64,000 nt of DNA from Cupriavidus cauae (GCF_008632125.1 NZ_VWRN01000072.1:29959-93958), one strand, 5' to 3'; counted from the stretch's first letter, positions 8,555-17,530 are shown. The notes: generated by a model not told the origin, from the sequence alone. Numbers and translations are program-made.

Positions 8555-9523
8555 ATGAAACGGCGAACATGGATGAGCTGGACTGCGGGCGCAGTGCTGG
8601 CGGCGGCGCTGCCGGGTATCGGGCAGACTGAAACCTACCCCGCCCGGCCGGTACGGCTGGTGGTGCCGCAGGCGGGCGGAACGGGCAACGACGTACTGGC
8701 GCGGGCGCTGGCCGAACGGTTGGGACACGCGTGGAAGCAGGCCGTCGTGGTCGAAAACAAGCCTGGTGCCAACGGCGCGCTGGCCATCAACTACGTGTTG
8801 TCCCAGCCGGCCGACGGCTACACGCTGTTCTTTGCCGGCGTGTCGAACCTGAGCTTCAACCCTCATCTGTATCCGAAGCTGCCCTATCGCCCGTCGAAGG
8901 ATCTGGTCGGGGTCGCGATGCTGGCGAACTCGCCCTTTGTATTCGTCGCCGCACCGTCGCTGGGCGTCAAGACCTTGCAGGAGTTCGTGCAGATGGCCAG
9001 GGCGCGTCCGGGCGAGATCAGCTTCGCATCGGGCGGCGTCGGCAACTCCACCCATCTCGCGATGGAGCTGGTGGCCGAAAAGGCCGGCATCAAGCTGCAG
9101 CATGTCCCCTTCAACGGCCCGGGCGGCGCCACCAGCCTGATGAACGGACAGACCCCGGTGATGATGAACGTGGTGGCGGGCGTGCACGCCAACATCGCCG
9201 GACAGAAGCTCGTGCCGCTCGCCGTCACCGGCGACAAGCGCCTTGCGGCGCTGCCCAACGTGTCCACCTTCAAGGAACTGGGCTATGACATCGCGGTGCC
9301 GGGCTGGTATGCGATCGTCGCCAAGGCCGGAACGCCGGCCGCGCTGGTGCATGAGATCAACGCCGATATCAACCAGGCGCTGGACGACCCGCAACTGAAG
9401 GAAAAACTCGCCTTCCAGTTCCTCGAACCGATCAAGGGCCCCTCCACGGACGTGGAGCGCTACATGAAGCGCGACTCCGAAGCCTGGGGTCCGATCATCC
9501 GCAAACTCGGCATTTCTCTCTGA
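8555..9523 (+). CDS. TctC/Bug-family periplasmic solute receptor
   Basis: The product has 322 residues. MKRRTWMSWTAGAVLAAALP is a signal peptide with a twin-arginine-like RRTWM motif. YPARPVRLVVPQAGGTGND, NKPGANGALAINYVL, HVPFNGPGGATSLMNGQTPV and a GWYAIVAKAGTPA segment place it in the Bug family. It is followed 7 bp later by an M24-type gene, so both are surely co-transcribed. The pair probably handles a small amidated or peptide-like acid, controlled by the upstream TetR protein. Confidence 0.9.
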   Translation: MKRRTWMSWTAGAVLAAALPGIGQTETYPARPVRLVVPQAGGTGNDVLARALAERLGHAWKQAVVVENKPGANGALAINYVLSQPADGYTLFFAGVSNLSFNPHLYPKLPYRPSKDLVGVAMLANSPFVFVAAPSLGVKTLQEFVQMARARPGEISFASGGVGNSTHLAMELVAEKAGIKLQHVPFNGPGGATSLMNGQTPVMMNVVAGVHANIAGQKLVPLAVTGDKRLAALPNVSTFKELGYDIAVPGWYAIVAKAGTPAALVHEINADINQALDDPQLKEKLAFQFLEPIKGPSTDVERYMKRDSEAWGPIIRKLGISL

Positions 9524-9530
9524 TCAAGCC

Positions 9531-10721
9531 ATGCCTCATCTGACAAAAGCCGTCCACGAATACCGCCTGGCGTCGATGCGCAAGCTGATGGATCGGCTGC
9601 GCGTCGATGCGCTGGTCTTCGGCACGCCCGACTTCTTCCAGTTCGCGACCAACTTCCAGCTGGACGTATGGCCATGGGAACGGCCGGTCTTCGTGGTCGT
9701 TCCGCGTAATGGCGACACCTTCGCGGTGATGAACGAACTGTCGACCAACCATATGCGCTTCGCCACCGAGAAGGGGAAGGTATGGTTGTCGGATATCACC
9801 TATTACGCCGAGCACCCACGCGTTGCCAATCGCCTGCCGCTGGTGCCGCAGCTGCCCGAGGTCGTCGCCGGGCTTCTGGCTGAGAAGGGTCTCGGCATGT
9901 CGCGCATCGCCGTCGATGTCGCACATCCGATCCTGACGGCGGCACAGCGCCATCTGCCCGAGCTGACACTGCGGCCGTCCATGGGCGACATGCGTGGCCT
10001 GCGTTGGGTCAAGCATCCCGAGGAACTGCAGGTGATGCGCGAGCTCGGGGCGCTGACCGATTGGGTACAGGATCGCTATCGCGAGAACATCCGCGCGGGC
10101 CGGCTGGTCCAGGAACTGGACCATGCCATGGCGGCCCTGATGGTCGAGGAAGCCGCTCGCCGTTTCCCCGGCGAGGACTTCGACATTCTCAAATGCTGGA
10201 CGCTGTCCGGGCCCGCATCCGCTTCGCCCCACGGCGACGGCGCGGCTTGCGGCGCGCGCATCTCGGCGGGCGACACGATCGTCAACCTGGTGCTGCCGCG
10301 CCTGAATGGACTCTACGTCGAGAACGAGCGCACGTGGTTCTGCGGCAAGCCGACGGACCAGCAGGCCCGCCTGTACTCGGTGGCCGCGGAAGCTACCGAC
10401 GCCGCGGTGGCAGCGGCGGTGCTGGGCAAACGCGTGTGCGACATGGATGCCGCGGCGTTGCAGGTGATCGAGCGGGCCGACTGCGCGCAGTACGTCTTCC
10501 ACCGGACGGGCCATGCCGTCGGCCTGATGCTGCATGAGTATCCGGAAGACATGGCGTTCAATACGCGGCCCCTGCTGGCAGGGGAGGTGTATTCCGCCGA
10601 GCCGGGGCTGTATGTCTATGGACTCGGCGGCTTCCGGCTCGACGACACGGTAATCGTGGGCGAGCGACCCGAGGTCATCGTCAAGACGCCGAAGACGCTG
10701 GCTTACGCGACGGTGGAGTAG
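9531..10721 (+). CDS. M24-family (Xaa-Pro peptidase/creatinase-like) hydrolase with altered metal ligands
   Basis: The 396-residue protein has a creatinase-type N-terminal domain and a C-terminal pita-bread fold. TGHAVGLMLHEYP and YSAEPGLYVYGLGGFRLDDT match the histidine and first glutamate motifs of M24. The two aspartate ligands expected in GDxVxxDxG and SDxTRTF are missing: the segments read AGDTIVNLVLPRLNGLYVEN and ERTWF. The last glutamate is replaced by aspartate (RLDD). Creatinase, a metal-free member, shows that the fold can work without metals. The gene follows a Bug receptor by 7 bp, suggesting hydrolysis of the imported compound. The substrate is unknown. Confidence 0.8.
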   Translation: MPHLTKAVHEYRLASMRKLMDRLRVDALVFGTPDFFQFATNFQLDVWPWERPVFVVVPRNGDTFAVMNELSTNHMRFATEKGKVWLSDITYYAEHPRVANRLPLVPQLPEVVAGLLAEKGLGMSRIAVDVAHPILTAAQRHLPELTLRPSMGDMRGLRWVKHPEELQVMRELGALTDWVQDRYRENIRAGRLVQELDHAMAALMVEEAARRFPGEDFDILKCWTLSGPASASPHGDGAACGARISAGDTIVNLVLPRLNGLYVENERTWFCGKPTDQQARLYSVAAEATDAAVAAAVLGKRVCDMDAAALQVIERADCAQYVFHRTGHAVGLMLHEYPEDMAFNTRPLLAGEVYSAEPGLYVYGLGGFRLDDTVIVGERPEVIVKTPKTLAYATVE

Positions 10722-10777
10722 GCGGGGAGGCAGGGGCGGGCCATTCGCGGCGGCATGCGGATGGGCCCCGCAGCGAT

Positions 10778-11209
10778 CTACTTGCCAAGCAGGCGGTCGA
10801 GCTTGGCGTCCATCCGCTCCAGCCGGGTCTCAACCGCCCCGACTCGAACCTCCAGCGCTCCGAGCCGGCCCTCCAGCGCTCCGAGCCGGCCCTCCAGCGC
10901 ATCGAGCCGGCCGCTCAGCCGCTTGTCCAACTCGACAATCTGAACACTGAGCGGGCCGGTTCCCTTGTCCACCTTGTCCTGAGTGGTGGAGTTCATGTAC
11001 CCCATTACCGAGAGGATCAGGCCTATCCCGGTGCCCACGGCGGCGAACACTCCCCACGGTGCGACGGTTGCTGCGGCTTGCTTGCGGACCAGATGGACCA
11101 GGTCTTCCCGGGACATCGACTCGTCGCGGCGTCGAAAAGGCCTCGAGCGATGAGGATCGATAGGCATTGCATCGTCGCCGGTGGCGTAAGGATCGTGGGC
11201 GGTGCTCAT
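10778..11209 (-). CDS. Small membrane-anchored coiled-coil protein
   Basis: From the ATG at 11207-11209 the product has 143 residues. A charged N-terminus precedes a single membrane helix (about residues 55-77, APWGVFAAVGTGIGLILSVM). A C-terminal coiled coil follows, built on perfect heptads of the type LEGRLGA. These heptads are encoded by a 21-bp DNA repeat at 10850-10912 (three copies). The alternative start two codons upstream (11215) cannot be excluded; neither has a strong ribosome-binding site. The design (anchor plus rod) resembles small hemolysin-XhlA-like or haemagglutinin-type proteins, but no family is claimed. It stands alone between the M24 and lactate loci. Confidence 0.6.
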   Translation of the reverse strand: MSTAHDPYATGDDAMPIDPHRSRPFRRRDESMSREDLVHLVRKQAAATVAPWGVFAAVGTGIGLILSVMGYMNSTTQDKVDKGTGPLSVQIVELDKRLSGRLDALEGRLGALEGRLGALEVRVGAVETRLERMDAKLDRLLGK

Positions 11210-11385
11210 GGACATGTTTGGGCAGAGGTGAAAACGGTCGGCATCGATCGTCGGCACAGGCAGTCATCGTAGTGGCCCAACAGCGCACCGACTCGATCGA
11301 TGCGGCACTATCCCATCCCACCCAATCCCCTGCTTTCGCTTTTCGCCGCCGTCCATCGAAGAGCGTGCACGTGGCGATCGGCGTC

Positions 11386-13107
11386 CTAGCCCGGAATCAT
11401 CCCCGTCAACCAATACGCCTGCACCATCGTGATGATGCCGACGATCACCGCGAACAGCAGGCTGTGCTTGACCGTGAAGCGGAACAGCTCCGACTCTCGG
11501 CCGACCAGTCCCGTCGCGGCGCACGCCACCGCAATCGACTGCGGCGAGATCATCTTGCCGGTCACGCCGCCCGTGGTGTTGGCGGCGACCAGCAGCGTGT
11601 CGGAGACGCCGATCTGATGCGCGGTCGTGCTCTGCAGCGAGCAGAACAGCGCGTTCGACGAGGTATCGGAGCCGGTCAGGAATACGCCGAGCCAGCCGAG
11701 GAACGGCGAGAAGAACGGGAAGGCCGCGCCGGTGCCGGCGAGCAGCAGCGCCAGCGTCGACGACATGCCCGAGTAGTTGGCAACGAAGGCGAAGGCGAGC
11801 ACCAGTCCGATCGACAGGATGGGGCGGCGCAGCTCCAGCAGCGTCTCGCCGAAGGTCGCCACCAGCGCGCGCGGCGACATGCGCAGCAGCACGGCGGAGA
11901 TCAGCGCGGTCAGCAGGATCGCGGTGCCGACGGCGGACAGCAGGTCGATCTTCAGCACGGCATCGTAGGCCTTGGGCGCGGCGACGATCGGCGCGGTCTT
12001 GACGACCAGCTGGTCCAGCCACGGCACCGGGAACTTCAGCACCGTGCCGGCCAGCGCGCCGCCGGAGGCGAACAGGGCCTTGAACGGCTGCAGGCTCCAG
12101 ACCGTGACGATCGCGGTCAGGATGCCGAACGGCGCCCAGGCGCGCACCGTTTGCGCGAGCGTGTAGGGCGAGGCCTTGCGCTGGTTCGTGGCGCCGATCG
12201 TCGGCAAGCCGCCCATGTCGCCGAAGCCGCCGAGCGCCGCGGCGCCGCCGTGGCCGGCACGCAGCGAGGCGCCGGCGGTGCGCGTCGCGCTGCGCGGCTG
12301 CCACACCTTCAGGAAGGCCGACAGCGACACCAGGCTGACGAGCGCCGAGGTGATGTCCGGCAGCTCCGGCCCGATATGGTTGGCGGTGAAGTACTGCGTC
12401 ACCGCGAAGCTTGCGCCGGTGACCAGCGCGGCGGGCCAGGTCTCGCGCACGCCCTTGACGCCGTCCATCATGAACACCAGCCAGAACGGCACGGCCAGCG
12501 ACAGCAGCGGCAATTGCCGGCCGGCCATCGCGCCGATATGGAAGGGATCGATGCCGGTGACCTGGCCGGCCACGATGATGGGGATGCCCATCGCGCCGAA
12601 GGCCACCGGTGCGGTATTGGCGATCAGGCACAGTCCCGCCGCGTAGAGCGGATTGAAGCCGAGGCCGACCAGCAGCGCGGCGGTGATCGCCACCGGCGCG
12701 CCGAAGCCCGCTGCGCCCTCGAGGAAGGCGCCGAAGGCGAAGCCGATCAGCAGCACCTGCAGGCGCTGGTCGTCGGTGATCGCCAGCACCGAGGCGCGGA
12801 TCACGTCGAACTGGCCCGTCTTGACGACGATCTTGTAGAGGAACACCGCGGTGACGATGATCCAGGCGATCGGCCACAGGCCGTACAGGAAGCCGTAGCC
12901 CGCGGCGGCGAGCGCCTGCGGCACCGGCATGCCGTAGCCGGCGATGGCCACGGCCAGCGCGAGCGCCAGCGTGATCGCGGCGGCCACATGGCCCTTCATG
13001 CGCAGCAGCGCCAGCGCGACGAAGAAGAACAGGATGGGAATGGCGGCCGCCAGCGAGGACAGCCACAGGCTGCCCAGCGGCATATAGACCTGTTGCCAGG
13101 TTTGCAT
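11386..13107 (-). CDS. lldP: L-lactate permease (LctP/LldP family)
   Basis: The 573-residue integral membrane protein has many hydrophobic helices (for example SLAAAIPILFFFVALALLRM and LWPIAWIIVTAVFLYKI). It carries the family blocks GFAFGAFLEGAAGFGAPVAI, AVAFGAMGIPIIVAGQVTGI, GSDTSSNALFCSLQ and NTTGGVTGKMISPQSIAVAC. It imports lactate (or glycolate) with protons. The ATG at 13105-13107 follows GGAGGAGACCGAT. It lies 180 bp downstream of lutB on the same strand, with a palindromic repeat element in between. It supplies substrate to LutABC. Confidence 0.93.
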   Translation of the reverse strand: MQTWQQVYMPLGSLWLSSLAAAIPILFFFVALALLRMKGHVAAAITLALALAVAIAGYGMPVPQALAAAGYGFLYGLWPIAWIIVTAVFLYKIVVKTGQFDVIRASVLAITDDQRLQVLLIGFAFGAFLEGAAGFGAPVAITAALLVGLGFNPLYAAGLCLIANTAPVAFGAMGIPIIVAGQVTGIDPFHIGAMAGRQLPLLSLAVPFWLVFMMDGVKGVRETWPAALVTGASFAVTQYFTANHIGPELPDITSALVSLVSLSAFLKVWQPRSATRTAGASLRAGHGGAAALGGFGDMGGLPTIGATNQRKASPYTLAQTVRAWAPFGILTAIVTVWSLQPFKALFASGGALAGTVLKFPVPWLDQLVVKTAPIVAAPKAYDAVLKIDLLSAVGTAILLTALISAVLLRMSPRALVATFGETLLELRRPILSIGLVLAFAFVANYSGMSSTLALLLAGTGAAFPFFSPFLGWLGVFLTGSDTSSNALFCSLQSTTAHQIGVSDTLLVAANTTGGVTGKMISPQSIAVACAATGLVGRESELFRFTVKHSLLFAVIVGIITMVQAYWLTGMIPG

Positions 13108-13195
13108 ATCGGTCTCCTCCGAGGGATGCGAGTCTAGAAAGGAAAAAATCGTGGCCGGCGAAGCCACCGACGAGGTTGCGGTTGCCACCGCGTCG

Positions 13196-13262
13196 TTGCC
13201 GCGAATGCGCGAATCCAGCGTCTTCGGAAGCCGCTGGGTCCGCGCTTTGGCGGGGACGAGGG
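13196..13262. repeat. REP-like palindromic extragenic element, copy A
   Basis: The segment contains GAATCCAGCG and, in inverted orientation, CCGCTGGGTCCGCGCTTTGG, giving an imperfect stem-loop. A second copy with the same order of blocks lies at 37464-37530. It sits between lutB and the lactate permease gene. Elements of this appearance (a CCAGCG/CGCTGG stem with GCGAAAGCGG-type ends) are common between genes in Burkholderiales. Confidence 0.65.
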
Positions 13263-13287
13263 GCTCTTGTCGGCGAGGGTGCCGGGC

Positions 13288-14733
13288 TTATTCGGGTTGT
13301 CCGCGCTCGCGCAGCAGATCGGCCAGGCTGCGCGCGGCCGGCCGCAGGGGCTCCCGGTGGTCGGTCCACCCCATCTGCCGCGATGGCGTGAAGGCCCGCA
13401 GCCGCGTCGCCGCCCAGCGGAACAGCCGATACAGGCGCGGATGGGCGAACGCGCCGCGCCAGAAGCGCCAGATCAGCTGTTCGCCACGGCTGTAGCGCGC
13501 GCCCTGGCCGCGCAAGGGGTGCTGCACCGCCTCGTCGGGATTGCGGTTGGCCTCGGTGCGCAGCCGGATCAGCAACTGGGGAATCGGAATCCGCACCGGG
13601 CAAACCTCGCCGCAGGCGCCGCACAGGCTCGACGCGGTCGGCAGGTCGGCGGTGGCGTCCAGTCCCAGCAGATGCGGCGAGATGATCTTGCCGATCGGGC
13701 CCGGATAGGTCGTGCCGTAGGCGTGCCCGCCGATGCGGGTATAGACCGGGCAGTGGTTCATGCAGGCGCCGCAGCGGATGCACTGCAGCGTCGCGCGCAG
13801 TTGCGCGTCGGCATAGGCCTGGGTGCGGCCGTTGTCGAGCAGCACCACGTGCATCTCGCGCGGGCCGTCGAGCTCGCCGGCGCGTCGCGGACCGGTGATC
13901 AGGTTGAAGTAGGTGGTGATCGCCTGGCCGGTGGCCGAGCGCGTCAGCAATGTGGCAAGCGGCACGATATGGTCCAGGCTCGCCACCACCTTCTCGATGC
14001 CCATGATCGCGATATGGACCGGCGGCACGGTGGTCGACAGCCGGCCGTTGCCCTCGTTTTCCACCAGCCACAGCGTGCCGGTATCGGCGGCGGCGAAGTT
14101 GACGCCGGACAGGCCGATATCGGCCTCGACGAAGGCGTGACGCAGCGCGCGGCGGCCGGTCTGGATCAGCGTGTCGACGTCCTCGGTGTAGGGCGTGTCG
14201 GGGATATGCTGCGCGAACAGCGCGGCGATATCGCCGCGCGTCTTGTGGATCGCCGGCATCACGATATGCGAGGGGCCTTCGCCGGCCAGCTGGACGATGT
14301 ATTCGCCCATGTCCGACTCGAGGCTGCGGATGCCGCGCTCGGCCAGGTAATGGTTCAGCGCGATCTCCTCGCTGGCCATCGACTTGCCCTTGATCACGCT
14401 GCGGGCGCCGTGGCGCTCGGCAATGCCGGCGATGATCGCGTTGGCCTCGTCGGGGGTCTGTGCCCAATGGACCTGCACGCCCGCTTCGGTCAGCTTCGCT
14501 TCCAGTTGCTCCAGCAGCTGGGGCAGATGCGCCAGCGCGTGCTGGCGCACCGCCTCGCCGAGATCGCGCAGCGCCTGCAGCTCGTCGCCGTCGGGAAACT
14601 GGATCGCGCGCTTGTTCTGCAGGAAGTCCATCGCGCCGCGGAAGCTGCTGCGCAGCTTGGGGTCGTCGAGCGCCGCGCGCGAGCGCGCCTTGAAATCTGC
14701 GGAGGGGACGAAATGCATCGGGGTCGCGCTCAT
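13288..14733 (-). CDS. lutB: L-lactate utilization iron-sulfur protein LutB
   Basis: The 481-residue LutB has an N-terminal LUD-type domain (SVIKGKSMASEEIALNHYL, NFAAADTGTLWLVENEGNGR). A ferredoxin-like region follows with CIRCGACMNHCPVYTR and LCGACGEVCPVRIPI, eight cysteines for two 4Fe-4S clusters. With LutA and LutC it forms a cytoplasmic complex oxidising L-lactate to pyruvate. The ATG at 14731-14733 overlaps the lutC stop by four bases (ATGA), so the two genes are translationally coupled. Confidence 0.95.
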   Translation of the reverse strand: MSATPMHFVPSADFKARSRAALDDPKLRSSFRGAMDFLQNKRAIQFPDGDELQALRDLGEAVRQHALAHLPQLLEQLEAKLTEAGVQVHWAQTPDEANAIIAGIAERHGARSVIKGKSMASEEIALNHYLAERGIRSLESDMGEYIVQLAGEGPSHIVMPAIHKTRGDIAALFAQHIPDTPYTEDVDTLIQTGRRALRHAFVEADIGLSGVNFAAADTGTLWLVENEGNGRLSTTVPPVHIAIMGIEKVVASLDHIVPLATLLTRSATGQAITTYFNLITGPRRAGELDGPREMHVVLLDNGRTQAYADAQLRATLQCIRCGACMNHCPVYTRIGGHAYGTTYPGPIGKIISPHLLGLDATADLPTASSLCGACGEVCPVRIPIPQLLIRLRTEANRNPDEAVQHPLRGQGARYSRGEQLIWRFWRGAFAHPRLYRLFRWAATRLRAFTPSRQMGWTDHREPLRPAARSLADLLRERGQPE

Positions 14734-15581
14734 GCGGATTCTCCCTGTGCCGGTACCGCGCCCGGTACCGCGCTCGATGGCGTGGCGGATACCGCGGCCG
14801 ATAACGCGCTCGATACAGCGCCCGATACAGCGCCCGATACAGCGGCCGATACAGCGGCCGATGGCGCCTTGCCGGCGCGCTCGACGATCAGCACCCACAG
14901 CCGGCGCGGTCCATGCGCGCCATAGGCCAGCGTCTGCTGGATGTCGGAGGTCTTCGACGGGCCGGACACCAGCACCAGGTTGGTCGGCATGCCGTCCTGC
15001 CAGCGTTCGGCGCGCATGGCCGCGTGCAGGTCGGCATGCAGCGTGTCGGCGTAGACCAGCGCCACATGCAGCGGCGGCACCAGCGAGACCGTGCGCGGTG
15101 CGCGCGCGTCGGGCACGAGCACGAGCGTGCCGGTGCCGGCGATGCCGGAGCGCGCCACCGTGAAGCCGGCGTCGATGGTGTCGAACAGCTCGCGTTTCCA
15201 GTCTTCGATGGGGCGTTGATAGGCGACGGCTTCCACGGTAGACGGGAGGGCGCGCGACAGCGCGGCGCCCTCGGGACCCTGGGAATCGAACAGCAGCCGG
15301 TGCACGCCATCGGCGGCCAGGCGCCCGGCGAGCAGCGCGGGCCAGCCGGCCTTGTCGGTGCGCCACACCTCGGCGTGGGCGGCCTGCAAGTTGACCTGCA
15401 TCGCGTCCGTCAGCGTGGCGGCGTCCGCGGGCGCGTGCATCGCGCGCCGGACGTCGAAATGCGCATCGATGCGCCGGCTCAGCGTTGGCGCGGCGGCGTG
15501 GCCGTCGGCTGCGTTCGCTGCATCCGGCGCGGCGGCGCGCAGCCGTTCGAGAATGCGGGTGCGGGCGTCGTCGGCGTTCAT
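14730..15581 (-). CDS. lutC: L-lactate utilization protein LutC
   Basis: This 283-residue LUD-domain protein is the third part of the LutABC lactate oxidase complex. Typical blocks are SGIAGTGTLVLVPDARAPRT, LVPPLHVALVYADT and LVLVSGPSKTSDIQQTLAYG, followed by GAHGPRRLWVLIVE. The last 40 residues are a low-complexity Ser/Ala/Val tail made by a 12-bp DNA repeat. It overlaps the stop of lutA by four bases at its start and the start of lutB at its end. The tail is beyond the conserved fold and probably not needed for activity. Confidence 0.95.
   Translation of the reverse strand: MNADDARTRILERLRAAAPDAANAADGHAAAPTLSRRIDAHFDVRRAMHAPADAATLTDAMQVNLQAAHAEVWRTDKAGWPALLAGRLAADGVHRLLFDSQGPEGAALSRALPSTVEAVAYQRPIEDWKRELFDTIDAGFTVARSGIAGTGTLVLVPDARAPRTVSLVPPLHVALVYADTLHADLHAAMRAERWQDGMPTNLVLVSGPSKTSDIQQTLAYGAHGPRRLWVLIVERAGKAPSAAVSAAVSGAVSGAVSSALSAAVSATPSSAVPGAVPAQGESA
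14752..14863. repeat. 12-bp in-frame repeat at the 3' end of lutC
   Basis: Units of the form GATACAGCGCCC or GATACAGCGGCC (plus strand) repeat about eight times with decay at the left. On the coding strand each adds four residues of the type VSGA or VSAA. Because the unit is a multiple of three, gain or loss keeps lutC and its overlap with lutB in frame. Confidence 0.8.
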
Positions 15582-16531
15582 CGCTGTGGCTCCGTTCCGG
15601 CGATGGCCACATCCCGACCGCCGCCGCTGCCGCCGCTACCGCCGCTTCCTCTGCCGCCGCTTCCGCCGCCGATGCTGTCACGGCTGCCATCGTCACCGCT
15701 GTCACCGCTGCCATCGCCGCTGCCAAGGCGGCGCCACAGGAACGTGGCCATGTGCTCGACCTTGAGCCCGAGCGCCTGCCGGCGCGCGGCGTGGCCGATA
15801 TTGAGCAGGCAGCCGCAGTCGGCCGATACCAGCGTGTCGCAGCCGGTCGCGCAGGCCGAGCGGACTTTGTCCTGCACCATCGCCCCCGAAATGTCCGGAT
15901 GCTTGAGCGAGAAGGTGCCGCCGAAACCGCAGCATTCGGACTCGCGCTCGTGTTCCAGCCGTGCGACGCCAGGCAACGCGTCGATCAGCTCGACCCCGTG
16001 CACGCGCGTTCCCATCTCCCGGCGGGCCGCGCAGGAGGTATGCAGCACCACGGTTTCGGGTCGGGCGGATCCGGAGCCCGAGTCCGACCCCGACCCCGAT
16101 CTGGACTTCGACCCCGAGGCCGCCGCAGCGGGAAAGCGGACCTTCAGTACGCGCAGCAGGAACTCGCTCAGTTCGTACACGCGCTCGGCCAGCGCGCGCG
16201 CCTTCGGCCCGGCGACGGCGTCGTCCTCGAACAGCCTGGGCCAGTGATGGCGCATCATGCCGGCGCAGGAGCCGGAGGGCACCACGATCGGCCAGGGCTG
16301 TGCGAACAGGTCCAGCTGCGCGCGTGCGACGGCGCGCGCCTGCTCGGGGTTGCCGCTGCTGTAGGCCGGCTGGCCGCAGCAGCTCTGCCCGCGCGGGAAA
16401 TGCACGGTCAGCCCTTCGCGCTCGAGCAGGCGGACCGCATCCAGGCCGGCTTGCGGCACGAACAGGTCGACCAGGCAGGTCGCGAACAGGTACACCTCGG
16501 CGGGGGCCTCGGGGTATTGCCTCGGAATCAT
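15578..16531 (-). CDS. lutA: L-lactate utilization protein LutA (CCG-domain subunit)
   Basis: The 317-residue LutA carries two cysteine-rich CCG domains (QSCCGQPAYSSGNPEQAR and SECCGFGGTFSLKHPDISGA) that bind an Fe-S cluster and resemble heterodisulfide reductase/GlpC subunits. The start at 16529-16531 follows GGAGCGAGAC; an upstream ATG at 16597 lacks a good site. Two low-complexity insertions are odd: a Ser/Gly/Asp-rich run near residue 160 (DNA 16065-16120) and a Gly/Ser tail after the last conserved helix (DNA 15615-15728). Both come from short in-frame repeats. It is first in the lutABC operon. Confidence 0.93.
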   Translation of the reverse strand: MIPRQYPEAPAEVYLFATCLVDLFVPQAGLDAVRLLEREGLTVHFPRGQSCCGQPAYSSGNPEQARAVARAQLDLFAQPWPIVVPSGSCAGMMRHHWPRLFEDDAVAGPKARALAERVYELSEFLLRVLKVRFPAAAASGSKSRSGSGSDSGSGSARPETVVLHTSCAARREMGTRVHGVELIDALPGVARLEHERESECCGFGGTFSLKHPDISGAMVQDKVRSACATGCDTLVSADCGCLLNIGHAARRQALGLKVEHMATFLWRRLGSGDGSGDSGDDGSRDSIGGGSGGRGSGGSGGSGGGRDVAIAGTEPQR

Positions 16532-16711
16532 GTCTCGCTCCGGAGATGGCCCGCCTGCAATGGCGGGCTCGATGCGTGGTGCTGGGGACGTCGTCATGCG
16601 TCTGATGGCGGGCGCGATGGGGCGCAATGGGTGGGACCGGGGCGCGATCGGGCACCGCAAGGCGCGTCCGCTTCGGCGGCATAATTCCCGCTGCGGCGAC
16701 AAGGTTCAAAT

Positions 16712-16722
16712 TGGTTGGACCA
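16712..16722. promoter_or_regulatory. FadR/LldR-type operator in the lut divergent region
   Basis: TGGTTGGACCA matches the TNGTNNNACNA consensus of FadR-subfamily GntR regulators, which include LldR. It sits between lutA and the regulator gene. On the lutA side TTGAAC, a 17-base spacer and AATTAT form a plausible promoter directly downstream of the site. Binding of lactate to the regulator would be expected to release it. Confidence 0.72.
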
Positions 16723-16828
16723 GTTGGCGAACCGGGCGGCAAGCAGGGTGGCGGACCAGGTGGCCAGCCCCGGTGGCGGGCCGGTCGGCGGACCAGCACG
16801 TGGCATGGCGATGCGAAGGGAGAAAACG

Positions 16829-17530
16829 ATGGCGGCAGGCATGCGCGAGCGCGGCCGGGTGGAAGAGGTGATGCGCAAGGTCGAGACCGCGCTGCTGGAC
16901 GGCACGTGGCCGGCCGGTACGCGCCTGCCGGCCGAGCGCGTCCTGGCCGAGACCTACGGCGTGGCTCGCAATACGGTGCGCGAGGCCACCCAGCGGCTGG
17001 CCGCGCGCGGCCTGCTGCAGAGCCGGCGCGGCGCCGGCGTGTTCGTCACCGAGCAGCTGCGCAGCGGCATCGCCTCGCCGTGGCGCCAGCTGGTGGCCGA
17101 TCATCCGGCGCTGCGCGAGGACATCCTCGAATTTCGCCGCGTGCTGGAAGGCGCCACCGCCTATTTCGCCGCGCTGCGCGCCGACACGCAGGATCTGCGG
17201 CGGATCCGCGCGCTGTTGGACCAGTTGGAGCGAGCCCGAGGCCGCGACGACAAGCAGGCGGAGGCGGATGCCGACGCCAAGCTGCACGAGGCGATCGCGC
17301 TGGCCTCGCACAACACGATGTTCCTGCACCTGCATACCAGCGTGATCGGCATGCTGCGCGAGCACATCACGACCAATGGCACCGGCCTGCGCGAGCAGGA
17401 CCCGGAGGCCTCCGAACAACTGCTGCTGCAGCATCGGACGTTGTGCGCGGCGATCCTGGCGCGGCGTCCGGAAGAGGCGCGCACGGCGATGCAGGCGCAT
17501 ATCGATTACGTGCGAAGCCGGGCGGAGTAA
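16829..17530 (+). CDS. lldR: FadR/GntR-family regulator, LldR/LutR-like
   Basis: The product is 233 residues when started at the ATG at 16829, which follows GAAGGGAG; in-frame ATGs at 16805 and 16811 have no such site. A GntR winged helix (GTRLPAERVLAETYGVARNT, VREATQRLAARGLLQSRRG) precedes an FCD ligand domain. Its likely metal-binding histidines are in DAKLHEAIALASHN, HRTLCAAI and AMQAHIDYV. It is divergent from lutABC and a TNGTNNNACNA operator lies between them, so it is probably the lactate-responsive repressor of lutABC and perhaps the permease. Confidence 0.85.
   Translation: MAAGMRERGRVEEVMRKVETALLDGTWPAGTRLPAERVLAETYGVARNTVREATQRLAARGLLQSRRGAGVFVTEQLRSGIASPWRQLVADHPALREDILEFRRVLEGATAYFAALRADTQDLRRIRALLDQLERARGRDDKQAEADADAKLHEAIALASHNTMFLHLHTSVIGMLREHITTNGTGLREQDPEASEQLLLQHRTLCAAILARRPEEARTAMQAHIDYVRSRAE

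Noticed and set aside
11167..13137. 656-codon plus-strand frame opposite the lactate permease
   Set aside because: The permease on the minus strand has clear membrane helices and family motifs; the opposite frame is Arg/His/Gln-rich antisense.
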